Origin: Verrucomicrobia bacterium UBA1727
Lineage (GTDB): Bacteria; Verrucomicrobiota; Kiritimatiellia; RFP12; UBA1067
Length of the DNA stretch: 12,411 bases
Direction of reading: 5' to 3'
NCBI GenBank assembly: GCA_002315875.1
Contig: DCIL01000091.1
Coordinates: forward strand, 5,506-17,916
Below the pieces are notes generated by a model. The model made no database searches and was not told the origin of the DNA. It saw nothing but the letters and a program-made list of their open reading frames with translations. Each line of letters starts with the position of its first letter. Within the stretch, counting starts at the first letter, position 1. The position numbers and the translations under genes were made by a program. This document shows positions 1 to 7,362 of the stretch, in pieces.

Positions 1-9
1 GAAAGCCAT
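1..9 (-). CDS. Start of a gene cut by the window edge (possibly rpsR, S18)
   Basis: Only ATG GCT TTC (Met-Ala-Phe) is inside the window. The start is supported by an AAGGA ribosome binding site eight bases upstream, at about positions 18-22. It lies 57 bases beyond the ssb stop on the same strand. In many bacteria the order is rpsF-ssb-rpsR, so ribosomal protein S18 is the natural guess, but three residues cannot identify it. Confidence 0.45.
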
Positions 10-66
10 TTTGGTTTTCCTTGTTTAGATTGTTTGTTGTCTTCGAAAAGGTTCGTTCGAGCTTCC

Positions 67-480
67 TCAAAACGGAATATCGTCGGATTCGGCCTCGGGC
101 ATGGACGCCGCGACCGGCTCAGCCGCCTTGGGACCGCCGTTGAGACGATCTCCCTGCGGAATGAACTTGATCGTGGAAGCCCTCACCTTCAGCTTCTGGT
201 GCTTGACGCCGTCCTTCTCCCAGTTGTCCATCTGAAGACGGCCCTCGACCAGGATGCTGCGACCCTTGGTCAGGTACTGCCCGCAAAGCTCGGCCAGCTT
301 GTCCCACGCGTCGACATCGACGAACACGGGAAAGTCCTGAACGTTGCCGTTGCGATCTCGCCGGCGCTCGTTGACCGCAAGACCGAGACGCGCGACCTTC
401 ATTCCGGTCGCACCGGTCGCGCGGACATCCGGGTCGCGCGTGAGATTCCCCATCAGGATGACTTTATTGAACGACGCCAT
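67..480 (-). CDS. ssb: Single-stranded DNA-binding protein
   Basis: This 137-aa protein binds and protects single-stranded DNA in replication, recombination and repair, normally as a tetramer. The N-terminal 105 residues form the OB fold, with the family-typical start MASFNKVILMGNLTRDPD, a DVDAWDKLAE segment and GRSILVEGRLQ. A short Gly/Pro/Ala linker follows. The acidic tip ends in DDIPF, the conserved peptide that recruits partner proteins. It is somewhat shorter than E. coli Ssb (178 aa), mainly through a brief linker. The start lies six bases after the rpsF stop. Its ribosome binding site (GAGGGG) sits in the last codons of rpsF, so the two are probably translationally coupled. Pairing with rpsF is a widespread arrangement. 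The identification is secure. Confidence 0.97.
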   Translation of the reverse strand: MASFNKVILMGNLTRDPDVRATGATGMKVARLGLAVNERRRDRNGNVQDFPVFVDVDAWDKLAELCGQYLTKGRSILVEGRLQMDNWEKDGVKHQKLKVRASTIKFIPQGDRLNGGPKAAEPVAASMPEAESDDIPF

Positions 481-486
481 GGCCAG

Positions 487-876
487 TTACCCCTCGATCT
501 TGGCAGCAAGCGCCGCAGCCGCAGCCGCGTCCTTGCGGGCCTGATAGTCGGCACGCTCCTGACGCTCCTGCGCGATCATCGCCTCACGACGCTCGTCGAC
601 GGCGAGAATCTGAACGCGGAAGACCTCTTCCACGAGCGCATAGCGGTTGACGAGCTCTTCGACCTTGGACGGATCGAGCTCGATGCGGACCTTGACGTAG
701 ACGCCGCCGTCGCGCTTCTTCATGGGGCGCGAGAACTGACGCTTGCCGAGCTCCACCTTCTCGATGACATTGCCGCCGAGACGGGTCACTTCCGCAAGGG
801 CCTTTTCGAGGTTGGCTTCGAGGACGTCGTTCTTCGCAACGCCGACGAAGATGTAAAGTGCATCGTACTTCTTCAT
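487..876 (-). CDS. rpsF: 30S ribosomal protein S6
   Basis: This 129-aa protein is a component of the small-subunit platform, where it pairs with S18 on 16S rRNA. It begins MKKYDALYIF and carries the S6 core: the ferredoxin-like first strand, a GGNVIEKVELGKRQFSRPMKK segment of conserved basic residues, and a YVKVRIELDPSKVEEL helix region. The core ends near residue 100. The tail is rich in Arg, Glu and Ala and finishes in an Ala run, longer than in minimal S6 proteins. The start codon shares one base with the rplY stop (TAATG), which implies coupled translation. ssb follows after six bases. Confidence 0.97.
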   Translation of the reverse strand: MKKYDALYIFVGVAKNDVLEANLEKALAEVTRLGGNVIEKVELGKRQFSRPMKKRDGGVYVKVRIELDPSKVEELVNRYALVEEVFRVQILAVDERREAMIAQERQERADYQARKDAAAAAALAAKIEG

Positions 877-1559
877 TACTTCTTCTCCTCCTTCTTAGCA
901 GCAGCATCGGCCGCAGGAGCTTCCTCCTTGCCCTTCTTGATGACATCAGGCGCCGCAGCCGCCTCACCCTCACCAGGCTTGGCACCGGCAGCCGGAACAT
1001 CGTCCGGAGCCTTCACCACCGCGAGCGCGAGCTCGCCGCGCGTAACGACCGTGAACTTGGGATCAAGCTTGAGATCGCGGACGAACATCGTCTGATCGAG
1101 ATCGAGAGCGCTGACGTCAACGTCAAACTTCTCGGGAATGTCAGTCGGCAGCACATCGATGTCGATCGAACGGAGAACCTGCTCGAGAACGCCGCCGCCG
1201 AGCTTGACGCCCTTGGCTTCGCCGATGAGGTACACGGGAACCGTGATGCGCACCTTCTGGGACAGCGAGACCTCGCTGAAATCCACGTGAATGGGAGTGC
1301 CCTTAAGGACGTCGTTCTGCATTTCACGCAGAAGCGCCGGGACCTCGGCACCGTTAATATCGAGCGAGACGAGAACCTGCTTGCCAGTCCTGCCACGCAT
1401 CGCCATCATGAAGGCGTGCTCGTCGAACTTGATGAGTTCCGTGCCGCCCTTGTTCATCTTCATCACCGAACCGGGAATCTTACCCGTGCGGCGAAGACGA
1501 CGGACAGCTCCAGTACCCTGCTCGGTACGGGCTTCCGCCAAGATCTTGATCTGATCCAT
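876..1559 (-). CDS. rplY: 50S ribosomal protein L25, CTC/TL5 type
   Basis: This 227-aa protein binds 5S rRNA in the large subunit; the long form is often named Ctc or TL5. Residues 1-90 form the L25 domain, with the motif RRLRRTGKIPGSV and a later IHVDFSEV strand. Residues 92-185 form the second beta domain typical of CTC proteins (VPVYLIGEAKGVKLGGG, DIDVLPTDIPE). The last 40 residues are a low-complexity Ala/Lys/Glu/Pro tail ending in KKEEKK. It is the first gene of an operon with rpsF and ssb; its stop overlaps the rpsF start. In many bacteria pth lies between rplY and rpsF, but it is absent here. A good promoter precedes it. Confidence 0.96.
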   Translation of the reverse strand: MDQIKILAEARTEQGTGAVRRLRRTGKIPGSVMKMNKGGTELIKFDEHAFMMAMRGRTGKQVLVSLDINGAEVPALLREMQNDVLKGTPIHVDFSEVSLSQKVRITVPVYLIGEAKGVKLGGGVLEQVLRSIDIDVLPTDIPEKFDVDVSALDLDQTMFVRDLKLDPKFTVVTRGELALAVVKAPDDVPAAGAKPGEGEAAAAPDVIKKGKEEAPAADAAAKKEEKK

Positions 1560-1634
1560 CTTTACCCTTTTTTGGTCATTTTCGCGATACTCTCGCGCAC
1601 GCGCGCTACACTCTCACGAACAAATTTGGGACGA

Positions 1635-1663
1635 AGTATACCAAACCGGCCGTTTTCAGTCAA
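1635..1663 (-). promoter_or_regulatory. Sigma-70 type promoter of the rplY-rpsF-ssb operon
   Basis: Read on the minus strand there is a -35 box TTGACT (1658-1663), a 17-base spacer and a -10 box TATACT (1635-1640). Transcription would begin near 1628, leaving a 5' leader of about 70 bases before rplY. The -35 box overlaps the last codons and stop of the upstream glycosidase gene, so the two transcription units abut. No terminator is visible between them. The leader contains two imperfect copies of a GAGAGT-plus-GCG motif of unknown meaning. Confidence 0.7.
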
Positions 1664-4600
1664 GTAGCCTGACGTTTACAGCGTCGCCAGCGGTTGGTTT
1701 ACCGGCATCTTTGCGCAGCGAATAGGCCGCTTTATCGTCAAAGACGACCTTGTTGTTGCGGAGGATGACCCCATCGCCGTTGTAAGCGTGAACGAGGACA
1801 CCGCGCGGATTGACGAAGGTATTGCCCTCCACGAGGAGCGAACCCACTACCTTGCCATACGGCTTGGCGTCAAGCGCACCCTTCGCCGCCACCATCTCTT
1901 CATACTGCTTGCGCAGCTTCTCGTCGGGTATGAGCGCCACCCGCGACTCCGGCCAACCCTTGTGGCTGGGAAGACGCAACCCCATGAAGATCTGCGACGA
2001 AACCCCCTCGACCATGTAGAAGTCGGCACAGTTCTCGAACGTGCAGCCGCGCACCACGATGTTCGTCGCCCCCATTCCCTCGCACCACACGTTCGGCGTG
2101 TAGCAGGTCTGGAAACGCAAGGGCGAGCCAATGAACGAATCGAACCGACAGCCCTCAAGCGTGACGTTGTTCGCAAGAATCAGATTGCGCGCCCACGCCG
2201 CATGATGGAAACGACAATTGCGGAAGAGTAGATTGTCCGTCGAATACTCGCGATCGTAGACCACGAAGAAGCGTCCCGATTGCGAAGGGAGCGGACGATC
2301 CACGGTGATGACATTGCCCGTGACGGACACGACCTCGCCCATCCAGCCCGTCGGCTCGTACGTCTCCTGACGAAGCTCGATGCGATGTCCCGCCTCGGTC
2401 GCGAAATACCGCGCCCCGAGCCGGTTGACGATGAGAAGATCCCTCTCTCCCTCGCGGCGCGCGATGGTCGAACAATCGTGAAAGTTGATGCAATCGTCGT
2501 TGTTTCGCGTCCATTCGCAGTCGACAAACGACATGTGTCCGCGCGAACGACCGCAATGCGTACCGTCCGAAGTGGAGGTGTAGGGGCGCGGACCAAACCA
2601 GCCGACGTCGGCCGCTCGCGCCTCGGCCTCGGTCGGAGGCGCCAGACGGAAGCCCTCGAGCGAGAGATACTCAAGTCCATCGCCAATGCCAAGACCATGT
2701 CCGCGGCAGCTCCAGAGCCGCACATTGCTGAGCGTCAGATGCTTGCTGGCACTGAGGTTGATGCCGCTCATGCCGTAATAGAAATGGCAGATATTGTACG
2801 TCTCGCCGACCTTGAAGCCGGAACAGACGCTGCGGTTAAGTCCCTTACGGAACCGAAGCGCCTCGTCGGCACCATGCGGACGATTCGGCTGCGCGACCCA
2901 AACCCAGACGCGCAAGGTGTCGGGCGCGATCCATTCGTTCTTGCTGCCGAAGGCGCCGCCACGCGTCTCGCAATAGACACGAACGCCGCGCCCGTCCATC
3001 CGCGCGCCCGAAAGATCATCGCTCATCGGCTGGATGAGCTGCACCGGCACTGGATCGGGATAAAGCGGATACCGCTCGTGGCCGACGAGCTTGAAATCGA
3101 CGTACGATTCGCCATCCACCTCCGCCTTCACATTCGCAACTCGCGCGAAGAAGCCGAGCGGATGACGCTTCCAGTCCCAATCGCAGACGAGATCCTTCAC
3201 GTGCGTGCGCGTGCAGTCCCTCACCTGCACACTCGGTCCCGAACCGACCGCATACTCCCCTTCCTTCGCATCCCAATCGCCGGGAAACTTCCGCCAGAAC
3301 ACCAGCACCGCACCCTTGCCGTCGAGCGTGAAGTCGGATAGTCCCGAAAGCTCGATGCCCTTGGGACCAAAACACTTGTACGTTCCCGGCTCCAGCACTA
3401 ACCGCGAGGCCTTGCGCGCCTTGCACTCCGCCAGTGCCCGATTGATCGCCGCGGCATTATCCTCATTGGAAACGGAAAATCCGTAATCCGCCGCGTACAG
3501 CACCGCTCCATGCGATTTGCGCGGCAGTTCGACCTTGAACTCGGCGCATCCCGTCGGCTCCGAATTCTTAACTGCCGCGCGGCGCTTGAAGACGAGCGTG
3601 GTGACCGACCAGGTGCCGTAGGGTAGCGGCAAATGCTTGTACTCACCCTGACACTTCACATAAAGCGAAGGACGCGGCTCCCAGTTGACGCCCTGCTTGA
3701 CACTATGGCCTTCGGACGCAACCACGAGCACGTACTCGCCGTCGGGATTCCTGAAGAGCATCGAGTTCGTGCCGTTGAAATCACCCTTCGCGCGCAACAC
3801 CTTCGCTCCGCTCTTCACGAAAGGACCGATGTGACGGAAGACGTGATACTGAGAGGACGGCGTCAGCTCGCAGACCTCGTCATCGACGGTGACCAGTCCC
3901 ATGCAAAGATGCGGACCCGTAAGCGGCATGCCGTTCTCATCGAGACAGAGATTCCATCCCGTGAACGCCTCGCATCCGTTCTCGAACGCATCCCTCATCT
4001 TCTTCGCCCACCAGTATTCGGTGCGCTTCTTGTCGTGCTGGGCTGGCCCCATCTCGGTGTGGTAGAAAGGAATCTGAGGGAACTCCTTTTTGAGCTTCCA
4101 CATCTTCTCCTCGCCCGGCGCATACGAATGCCAGGCAATGCCGGTAAGCACCTTGACGAGGTCCTGATCCTTAAGCTGCTCCTTGAGCCGCTTGTCCGCC
4201 CCGTGATAATCCCAGTCCCAAAGCCACACCCCGGTCTTGCGTCCCTCGGCCTTGAGCTTCGCATGCAGCAGCTTCGCCACCTTCGCCTCCTGCTCGGCGG
4301 AGAAGATGCAGCTCGGATAACTCCCGTGCGTGGAAAGCGCCGCCTCGTTCTGCGCAGTCACCGCGCCAACGTCGATGCCGCGCTTGGACATCTCGCGCAC
4401 ATACGCGGCGAGATAGTTCGCATACGCCTCCTCCATCCCGTCCTTGAAGTGTCCGTCCACGAAGTTGCCGGTCGTCTTCATCCAGCTCGGCGGCGACCAC
4501 GGCGCGGCGAAGAAGAATACATCCTGGTTGACCGCCTTGATCGCCTTCGCCATCGGCACGACCCAGTTGTCATCGCGTGACAAGTCGAAATGCTTCATCT

Positions 4601-4988
4601 CAACATCGCCCGCCGTCTCGTTGTAATTGTAGAGCGCGGTCGCATAGTCGCTCGAGCCGATGTTGAGCCGCACGCGCTTGAGTCCCGCGCCCTTGGTCGG
4701 CGAGAAGACCATCTCGAGGAGCGCCTCGCGGCGTTCGGCCGACAGATGGTCGAGCATCCATGCCGAAGCGTCGGTGAGCGAGACGCCGAGTCCCTCGAAG
4801 CTGCCGCGCACCTCCGCGTTGTCCACATCGATCGCAACACGATTGGTGTAGGCGTGAGGCGTGAACGGAGTAGTCAGCACCTCATGAAAAGGCAGGCGCT
4901 CCGTCGTCTGATAGACGGACACCTCGAAGTTGCCTTCACCAGGCAGATAGGTAAGCGCGAGCGCGGCGGCGATTAGGGATGAGAGCAT
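1656..4988 (-). CDS. Secreted GH30 glycosidase fused to a GH110-like beta-helix
   Basis: This 1110-aa protein probably acts outside the cytoplasm on a complex glycan. The start chosen is ATG 4988, with a GAGGAA ribosome binding site five bases upstream. An in-frame GTG at 5051 exists but lies deep in the kinase gene. Residues 1-15 are a hydrophobic signal-like stretch, though without an early Lys/Arg. Residues 45-470 match GH30: APWSPPSWMKTTG (162-174), acid/base Glu215 in TAQNE, nucleophile Glu312 in FYHTEMG, GWNLCLDENG (344-353), then a beta-sandwich. A second part (about 498-1110) opens with DYGFSVSNEDNAAAINRAL, the usual entry to a right-handed beta-helix, and carries many N-V-x-G-C-x-F-type turns. 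It holds SDGTH (Asp808) and NNDDCINFH (Asp831, Asp832), with spacing like the Asp triad of GH110 alpha-1,3-galactosidases. The GH30 assignment is firm; GH110-like is an inference. The start overlaps the kinase end by 16 bases. Confidence 0.88.
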   Translation of the reverse strand: MLSSLIAAALALTYLPGEGNFEVSVYQTTERLPFHEVLTTPFTPHAYTNRVAIDVDNAEVRGSFEGLGVSLTDASAWMLDHLSAERREALLEMVFSPTKGAGLKRVRLNIGSSDYATALYNYNETAGDVEMKHFDLSRDDNWVVPMAKAIKAVNQDVFFFAAPWSPPSWMKTTGNFVDGHFKDGMEEAYANYLAAYVREMSKRGIDVGAVTAQNEAALSTHGSYPSCIFSAEQEAKVAKLLHAKLKAEGRKTGVWLWDWDYHGADKRLKEQLKDQDLVKVLTGIAWHSYAPGEEKMWKLKKEFPQIPFYHTEMGPAQHDKKRTEYWWAKKMRDAFENGCEAFTGWNLCLDENGMPLTGPHLCMGLVTVDDEVCELTPSSQYHVFRHIGPFVKSGAKVLRAKGDFNGTNSMLFRNPDGEYVLVVASEGHSVKQGVNWEPRPSLYVKCQGEYKHLPLPYGTWSVTTLVFKRRAAVKNSEPTGCAEFKVELPRKSHGAVLYAADYGFSVSNEDNAAAINRALAECKARKASRLVLEPGTYKCFGPKGIELSGLSDFTLDGKGAVLVFWRKFPGDWDAKEGEYAVGSGPSVQVRDCTRTHVKDLVCDWDWKRHPLGFFARVANVKAEVDGESYVDFKLVGHERYPLYPDPVPVQLIQPMSDDLSGARMDGRGVRVYCETRGGAFGSKNEWIAPDTLRVWVWVAQPNRPHGADEALRFRKGLNRSVCSGFKVGETYNICHFYYGMSGINLSASKHLTLSNVRLWSCRGHGLGIGDGLEYLSLEGFRLAPPTEAEARAADVGWFGPRPYTSTSDGTHCGRSRGHMSFVDCEWTRNNDDCINFHDCSTIARREGERDLLIVNRLGARYFATEAGHRIELRQETYEPTGWMGEVVSVTGNVITVDRPLPSQSGRFFVVYDREYSTDNLLFRNCRFHHAAWARNLILANNVTLEGCRFDSFIGSPLRFQTCYTPNVWCEGMGATNIVVRGCTFENCADFYMVEGVSSQIFMGLRLPSHKGWPESRVALIPDEKLRKQYEEMVAAKGALDAKPYGKVVGSLLVEGNTFVNPRGVLVHAYNGDGVILRNNKVVFDDKAAYSLRKDAGKPTAGDAVNVRLLD

Positions 4989-5929
4989 AGATATTCCTCT
5001 ACTTCCTTGCGGGTGGGACAAGCCGGGGGACGTCCCGAAACGCCGCGGCACTTGATTGCGGACACCGCCGAGCCGAAGCGCTGGCAGGCGAGCAGGTCAC
5101 CGCCTTCGGTGTACTTGATGGCGAAGCCGACATGGAAGAGATCGCCGCAGCCGGTCGTGTCCACGACCTTCTCGACATGGAAGGCGGGACACTTCACGAG
5201 CGTCTTGCCATCGAACGCCATCGAGCCGCGCACACCCATCGTAGCTCCGCAGACCTTCGGACGATACTTCTCGTAAAGCTTGCGCACCGCGGCCTCGACT
5301 TCGGCCTCTTCGTATCCGTCGGTGATGAGCTTATCCTTACCTGCCGCGACCGAGACGGCGAACTCGCCGGAGCAGATCAGAAGATCGGCAAGCGGCAGCA
5401 ACTCGTCCATACCGTCCCGAATCGTGCCCGCGTCATACATGATCGTCACGCCGGCCTTCTTCGCGATCTTCGCCGCGGCAATCGCGCCGGCGGCATTGTG
5501 TCCGTCAAGATGCAGCACCTTCGCGTTTTCGATGAGCGAGACGATCTCGGCATTGCCTTCGATCTCCGCGGCAGAAAGCTCGGTGAGCCCTTCGCGTGTC
5601 CACGCACACGAGCGGTTGCCGGTCGCCTCCTCGATCCAGAGATAGGCGATGGCGGACGACGCGCCCTTCCGCACGACGATGTGATCGGTGACAACGCCTT
5701 CGCGCTTGAACTCATCGAGAATCATCTTGCCGTCCGCATCGTCCCCGACCGTGCCGAGAAACGCCGCGTTGCCGGCGATGGTCGCGTAGCCGGCCGTGGC
5801 ATTGCCAGCGGGACCGCCGCCGAGAATCTTATGCGAAAGCATCTTCACCTTCGTGTCCATCGGAATGAACGGCAGCACCGCCAGATGATCGTTGGACACA
5901 AACCCCAAACCTACATAATCAATTTTCAT
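4973..5929 (-). CDS. PfkB-family sugar kinase
   Basis: This 318-aa cytoplasmic kinase should transfer phosphate from ATP to a sugar or sugar derivative; the substrate cannot be read from the sequence. An N-terminal GGGPAGNATAGYA motif (37-49) matches the PfkB substrate-side signature. The C-terminal signature is DTTGCGDLFHVGFA (257-270), with Asp263 as the likely catalytic base. The usual form is DTTGAGD, so a Cys replaces Ala, as in some family members. Length is normal. ATG 5929 is chosen because family homology begins at MKIDYVGLGF; upstream in-frame codons overlap hipA. No Shine-Dalgarno sequence is visible, and a TATAAT box lies only six bases upstream. The 3' end overlaps the glycosidase gene, suggesting that the kinase acts on a sugar released by that enzyme (inference). 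Confidence 0.92.
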   Translation of the reverse strand: MKIDYVGLGFVSNDHLAVLPFIPMDTKVKMLSHKILGGGPAGNATAGYATIAGNAAFLGTVGDDADGKMILDEFKREGVVTDHIVVRKGASSAIAYLWIEEATGNRSCAWTREGLTELSAAEIEGNAEIVSLIENAKVLHLDGHNAAGAIAAAKIAKKAGVTIMYDAGTIRDGMDELLPLADLLICSGEFAVSVAAGKDKLITDGYEEAEVEAAVRKLYEKYRPKVCGATMGVRGSMAFDGKTLVKCPAFHVEKVVDTTGCGDLFHVGFAIKYTEGGDLLACQRFGSAVSAIKCRGVSGRPPACPTRKEVEEYLCSHP

Positions 5930-5935
5930 ATCGGT

Positions 5936-5941
5936 ATTATA
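5936..5941 (-). promoter_or_regulatory. TATAAT box immediately before the kinase start
   Basis: A perfect -10 hexamer TATAAT reads on the minus strand and ends six bases before the kinase ATG. It includes the TAA stop of hipA. Transcription from it would begin at or within a few bases of the ATG, giving a leaderless mRNA. That would fit the lack of a ribosome binding site. No convincing -35 box is seen 16-18 bases upstream, so activity is uncertain. Confidence 0.35.
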
Positions 5942-7022
5942 CCATATATTCACATGCACTACGTATCTCACGAAATTGCAATTCGGCCTCGGCACGAGAA
6001 AAACGATAGTATTCAGCATCCTTGATCGGATCGCCGAGATCAAGCGCGTGCTCTCCGCCATGCTGACTCGGATTGACATCAAACATCGGAGCAAGCCGCC
6101 AACCTTTGGACGTCAAAAGGAACCCGTGATTGCGCAAGTGATCGTCGGTATTGCCGACAAACAACGAAAACACCATCCGCCGCCAGAGTTCTCGCAAATC
6201 AACTTCTGGCGCGATGCTGTTCTGTGAAAGCCACTCAGCGATATCAAGATAACTGTAATCTCCCTTTCCATCGACCGCCCCCAGCATTGTCATCGCGGAA
6301 GCGTAATGAATTCGCCTTGCACCATCCCGGTCAAACCGTTTTGAAAAAAAAGTAGTTCCAGTATTGGACAGCTTCCTATAGGTGGTCTCCGGCACATTCA
6401 GCTTCAGTTTGCGCGCGAGGACACTTGTCTCATACTCAAGCCGTCCGACATCGCGGTCATCATTGGCGGACGGAAACTTGGCAATCCACAATCCACCATC
6501 CGGCGCGGTTACATTCGCTTTTGGACGCGCACCCCCAAGCGAAGATCCTGGACGTAGCAGATCCTTCAACCAACGGTCCTCGTCGCCAGTATCATCCGCA
6601 TCAATGTGCCTTGCAGACTCTTCCAGTCTACGAAGGGTCGTCCACGGCGGTGCGGCATCACCGAGATCCTCGGCAACAAAGGGACCGTCGATCTTCTCTT
6701 TAATTCTCAATGCACCCTGTCGTGTTAAATCGCAGACGCCCAACACAAAGTCGCTCTCAAGTAGCGTGCGCTTCTCTCTTCGCTTAATAAGCTTGCGCCC
6801 CCATCTGTCCGGTGCGACATCGGCAAGAAAACCGAACAGACCAGGAACTTGCGGAAACTGTGGACCCTGAACCGGTAGAATCGCCGGATCAAGCATCGGC
6901 AATTCTTCTCTCAAATATCGTGGGTCATATTCAAACATGTATGTCTCATGACCACGCACGTTATCAATTGTCAGTGTGCCAATCAAATTATCTGCAAAAT
7001 ATAAATACACAGATCTTTTCAT
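5937..7022 (-). CDS. hipA: HipA-family kinase toxin, C-terminally short
   Basis: This 361-aa protein is a HipA-type serine/threonine kinase. Family members phosphorylate targets such as aminoacyl-tRNA synthetases and halt growth; the target here is unknown. The N-terminal domain (1-110) contains LFGFLADVAPDRWGRKLIKRRE, characteristic of one HipA subgroup. The phosphate-binding loop SSLGGARPKANV is at 160-171, the catalytic loop VGNTDDHLRNHG at 289-300 (probable catalytic Asp293 and metal-binding Asn298), and the DFG-equivalent APMFDVNP at 311-318. The ATP site therefore looks complete. Homologues usually continue about 30 residues past the point where this one stops (REIRSACEYMV). The stop is seven bases before the kinase gene. 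The ATG overlaps the hipB stop as ATGA, so antitoxin and toxin are coupled. Confidence 0.9.
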   Translation of the reverse strand: MKRSVYLYFADNLIGTLTIDNVRGHETYMFEYDPRYLREELPMLDPAILPVQGPQFPQVPGLFGFLADVAPDRWGRKLIKRREKRTLLESDFVLGVCDLTRQGALRIKEKIDGPFVAEDLGDAAPPWTTLRRLEESARHIDADDTGDEDRWLKDLLRPGSSLGGARPKANVTAPDGGLWIAKFPSANDDRDVGRLEYETSVLARKLKLNVPETTYRKLSNTGTTFFSKRFDRDGARRIHYASAMTMLGAVDGKGDYSYLDIAEWLSQNSIAPEVDLRELWRRMVFSLFVGNTDDHLRNHGFLLTSKGWRLAPMFDVNPSQHGGEHALDLGDPIKDAEYYRFSRAEAELQFREIRSACEYMV

Positions 7023-7300
7023 AGCGCGGCATCCTGAATATCTCGGCCAAGCACATCATTCGAGGCAATTGCCGCAAGGTCATCAAGAAAACCAAGGCAA
7101 GCAATGACGGCCACATAGTTAGCCATCGACACTTGCGCTTCTCCACGTTCCAACGACCGCAATGTCATCAACGACATATTCGCACGCTCTGCCATCATTC
7201 GCGAGGTAATCTTACGGCGTTTCCGCGCTAACCTTAAGCTTTCACCTAATGTTTTCAGCGCCTTTTGCGCCTTTGGATATATTACATTATGACGTTTCAT
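7019..7300 (-). CDS. hipB: HipB-like antitoxin and autorepressor (Xre-type HTH)
   Basis: This 93-aa DNA-binding protein is the expected antitoxin of the adjacent HipA kinase. A Cro/CI-type helix-turn-helix spans about residues 17-72, with LRLARKRRKITSRMMAERANMS and the recognition region MTLRSLERGEAQVSMANY. The C-terminal tail (73-93) would contact HipA. ATG 7300 is preferred over an in-frame GTG two codons earlier; neither has a clear ribosome binding site. The stop overlaps the hipA start by four bases. A near-consensus promoter with an inverted repeat across its -10 box lies just upstream, as expected for autoregulation. Confidence 0.88.
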   Translation of the reverse strand: MKRHNVIYPKAQKALKTLGESLRLARKRRKITSRMMAERANMSLMTLRSLERGEAQVSMANYVAVIACLGFLDDLAAIASNDVLGRDIQDAAL

Positions 7301-7315
7301 TAGCACATTGATTTT

Positions 7316-7341
7316 AAAAGTGCCAATATTATAGCACTTTT
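7316..7341. promoter_or_regulatory. Probable HipB operator, inverted repeat
   Basis: The sequence shows perfect eight-base arms AAAAGTGC (7316-7323) and GCACTTTT (7334-7341) around a ten-base centre. The centre contains the -10 box, and one arm covers the likely transcription start. Placement and symmetry are those of an operator bound by a dimeric repressor, here the HipB product next door. Because it overlaps the transcription start rather than following a gene, a terminator role is unlikely. Confidence 0.65.
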
Positions 7342-7356
7342 CTATATGATGGTCAA
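7328..7356 (-). promoter_or_regulatory. Promoter of hipBA
   Basis: The minus strand carries TTGACC (7351-7356), a 17-base spacer and a perfect TATAAT (7328-7333). Transcription would begin near 7321, about 20 bases before the hipB ATG. This is one of the two best promoters in the window by eye. Confidence 0.8.
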
Positions 7357-7362
7357 CCGCAG

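Noticed and set aside
34..1095. Long plus-strand open frame of 353 codons opposite ssb, rpsF and rplY
   Set aside because: It is antisense to three securely identified genes. Its product is Arg/Leu/Asp-rich without family motifs, as expected from the complementary strand of GC-rich coding DNA.
2280..4580. Two long plus-strand frames (2280-3341 and 3633-4580) opposite the glycosidase gene
   Set aside because: Both are complementary-strand by-products of the GH30/GH110-like gene; the translations are low-complexity Arg/Leu/His-rich with no recognisable domain or ribosome binding site.
4989..5051. GTG start giving the glycosidase an Arg-containing N-terminal extension
   Set aside because: It would provide the positive charge missing from the signal peptide, but it lacks a good ribosome binding site, whereas ATG 4988 has GAGGAA at ideal spacing.
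5930..6094. 55-codon N-terminal extension of the sugar kinase
   Set aside because: It lies within hipA in another frame, and PfkB homology begins precisely at MKIDYVGLGF, so the extension is not part of the protein.
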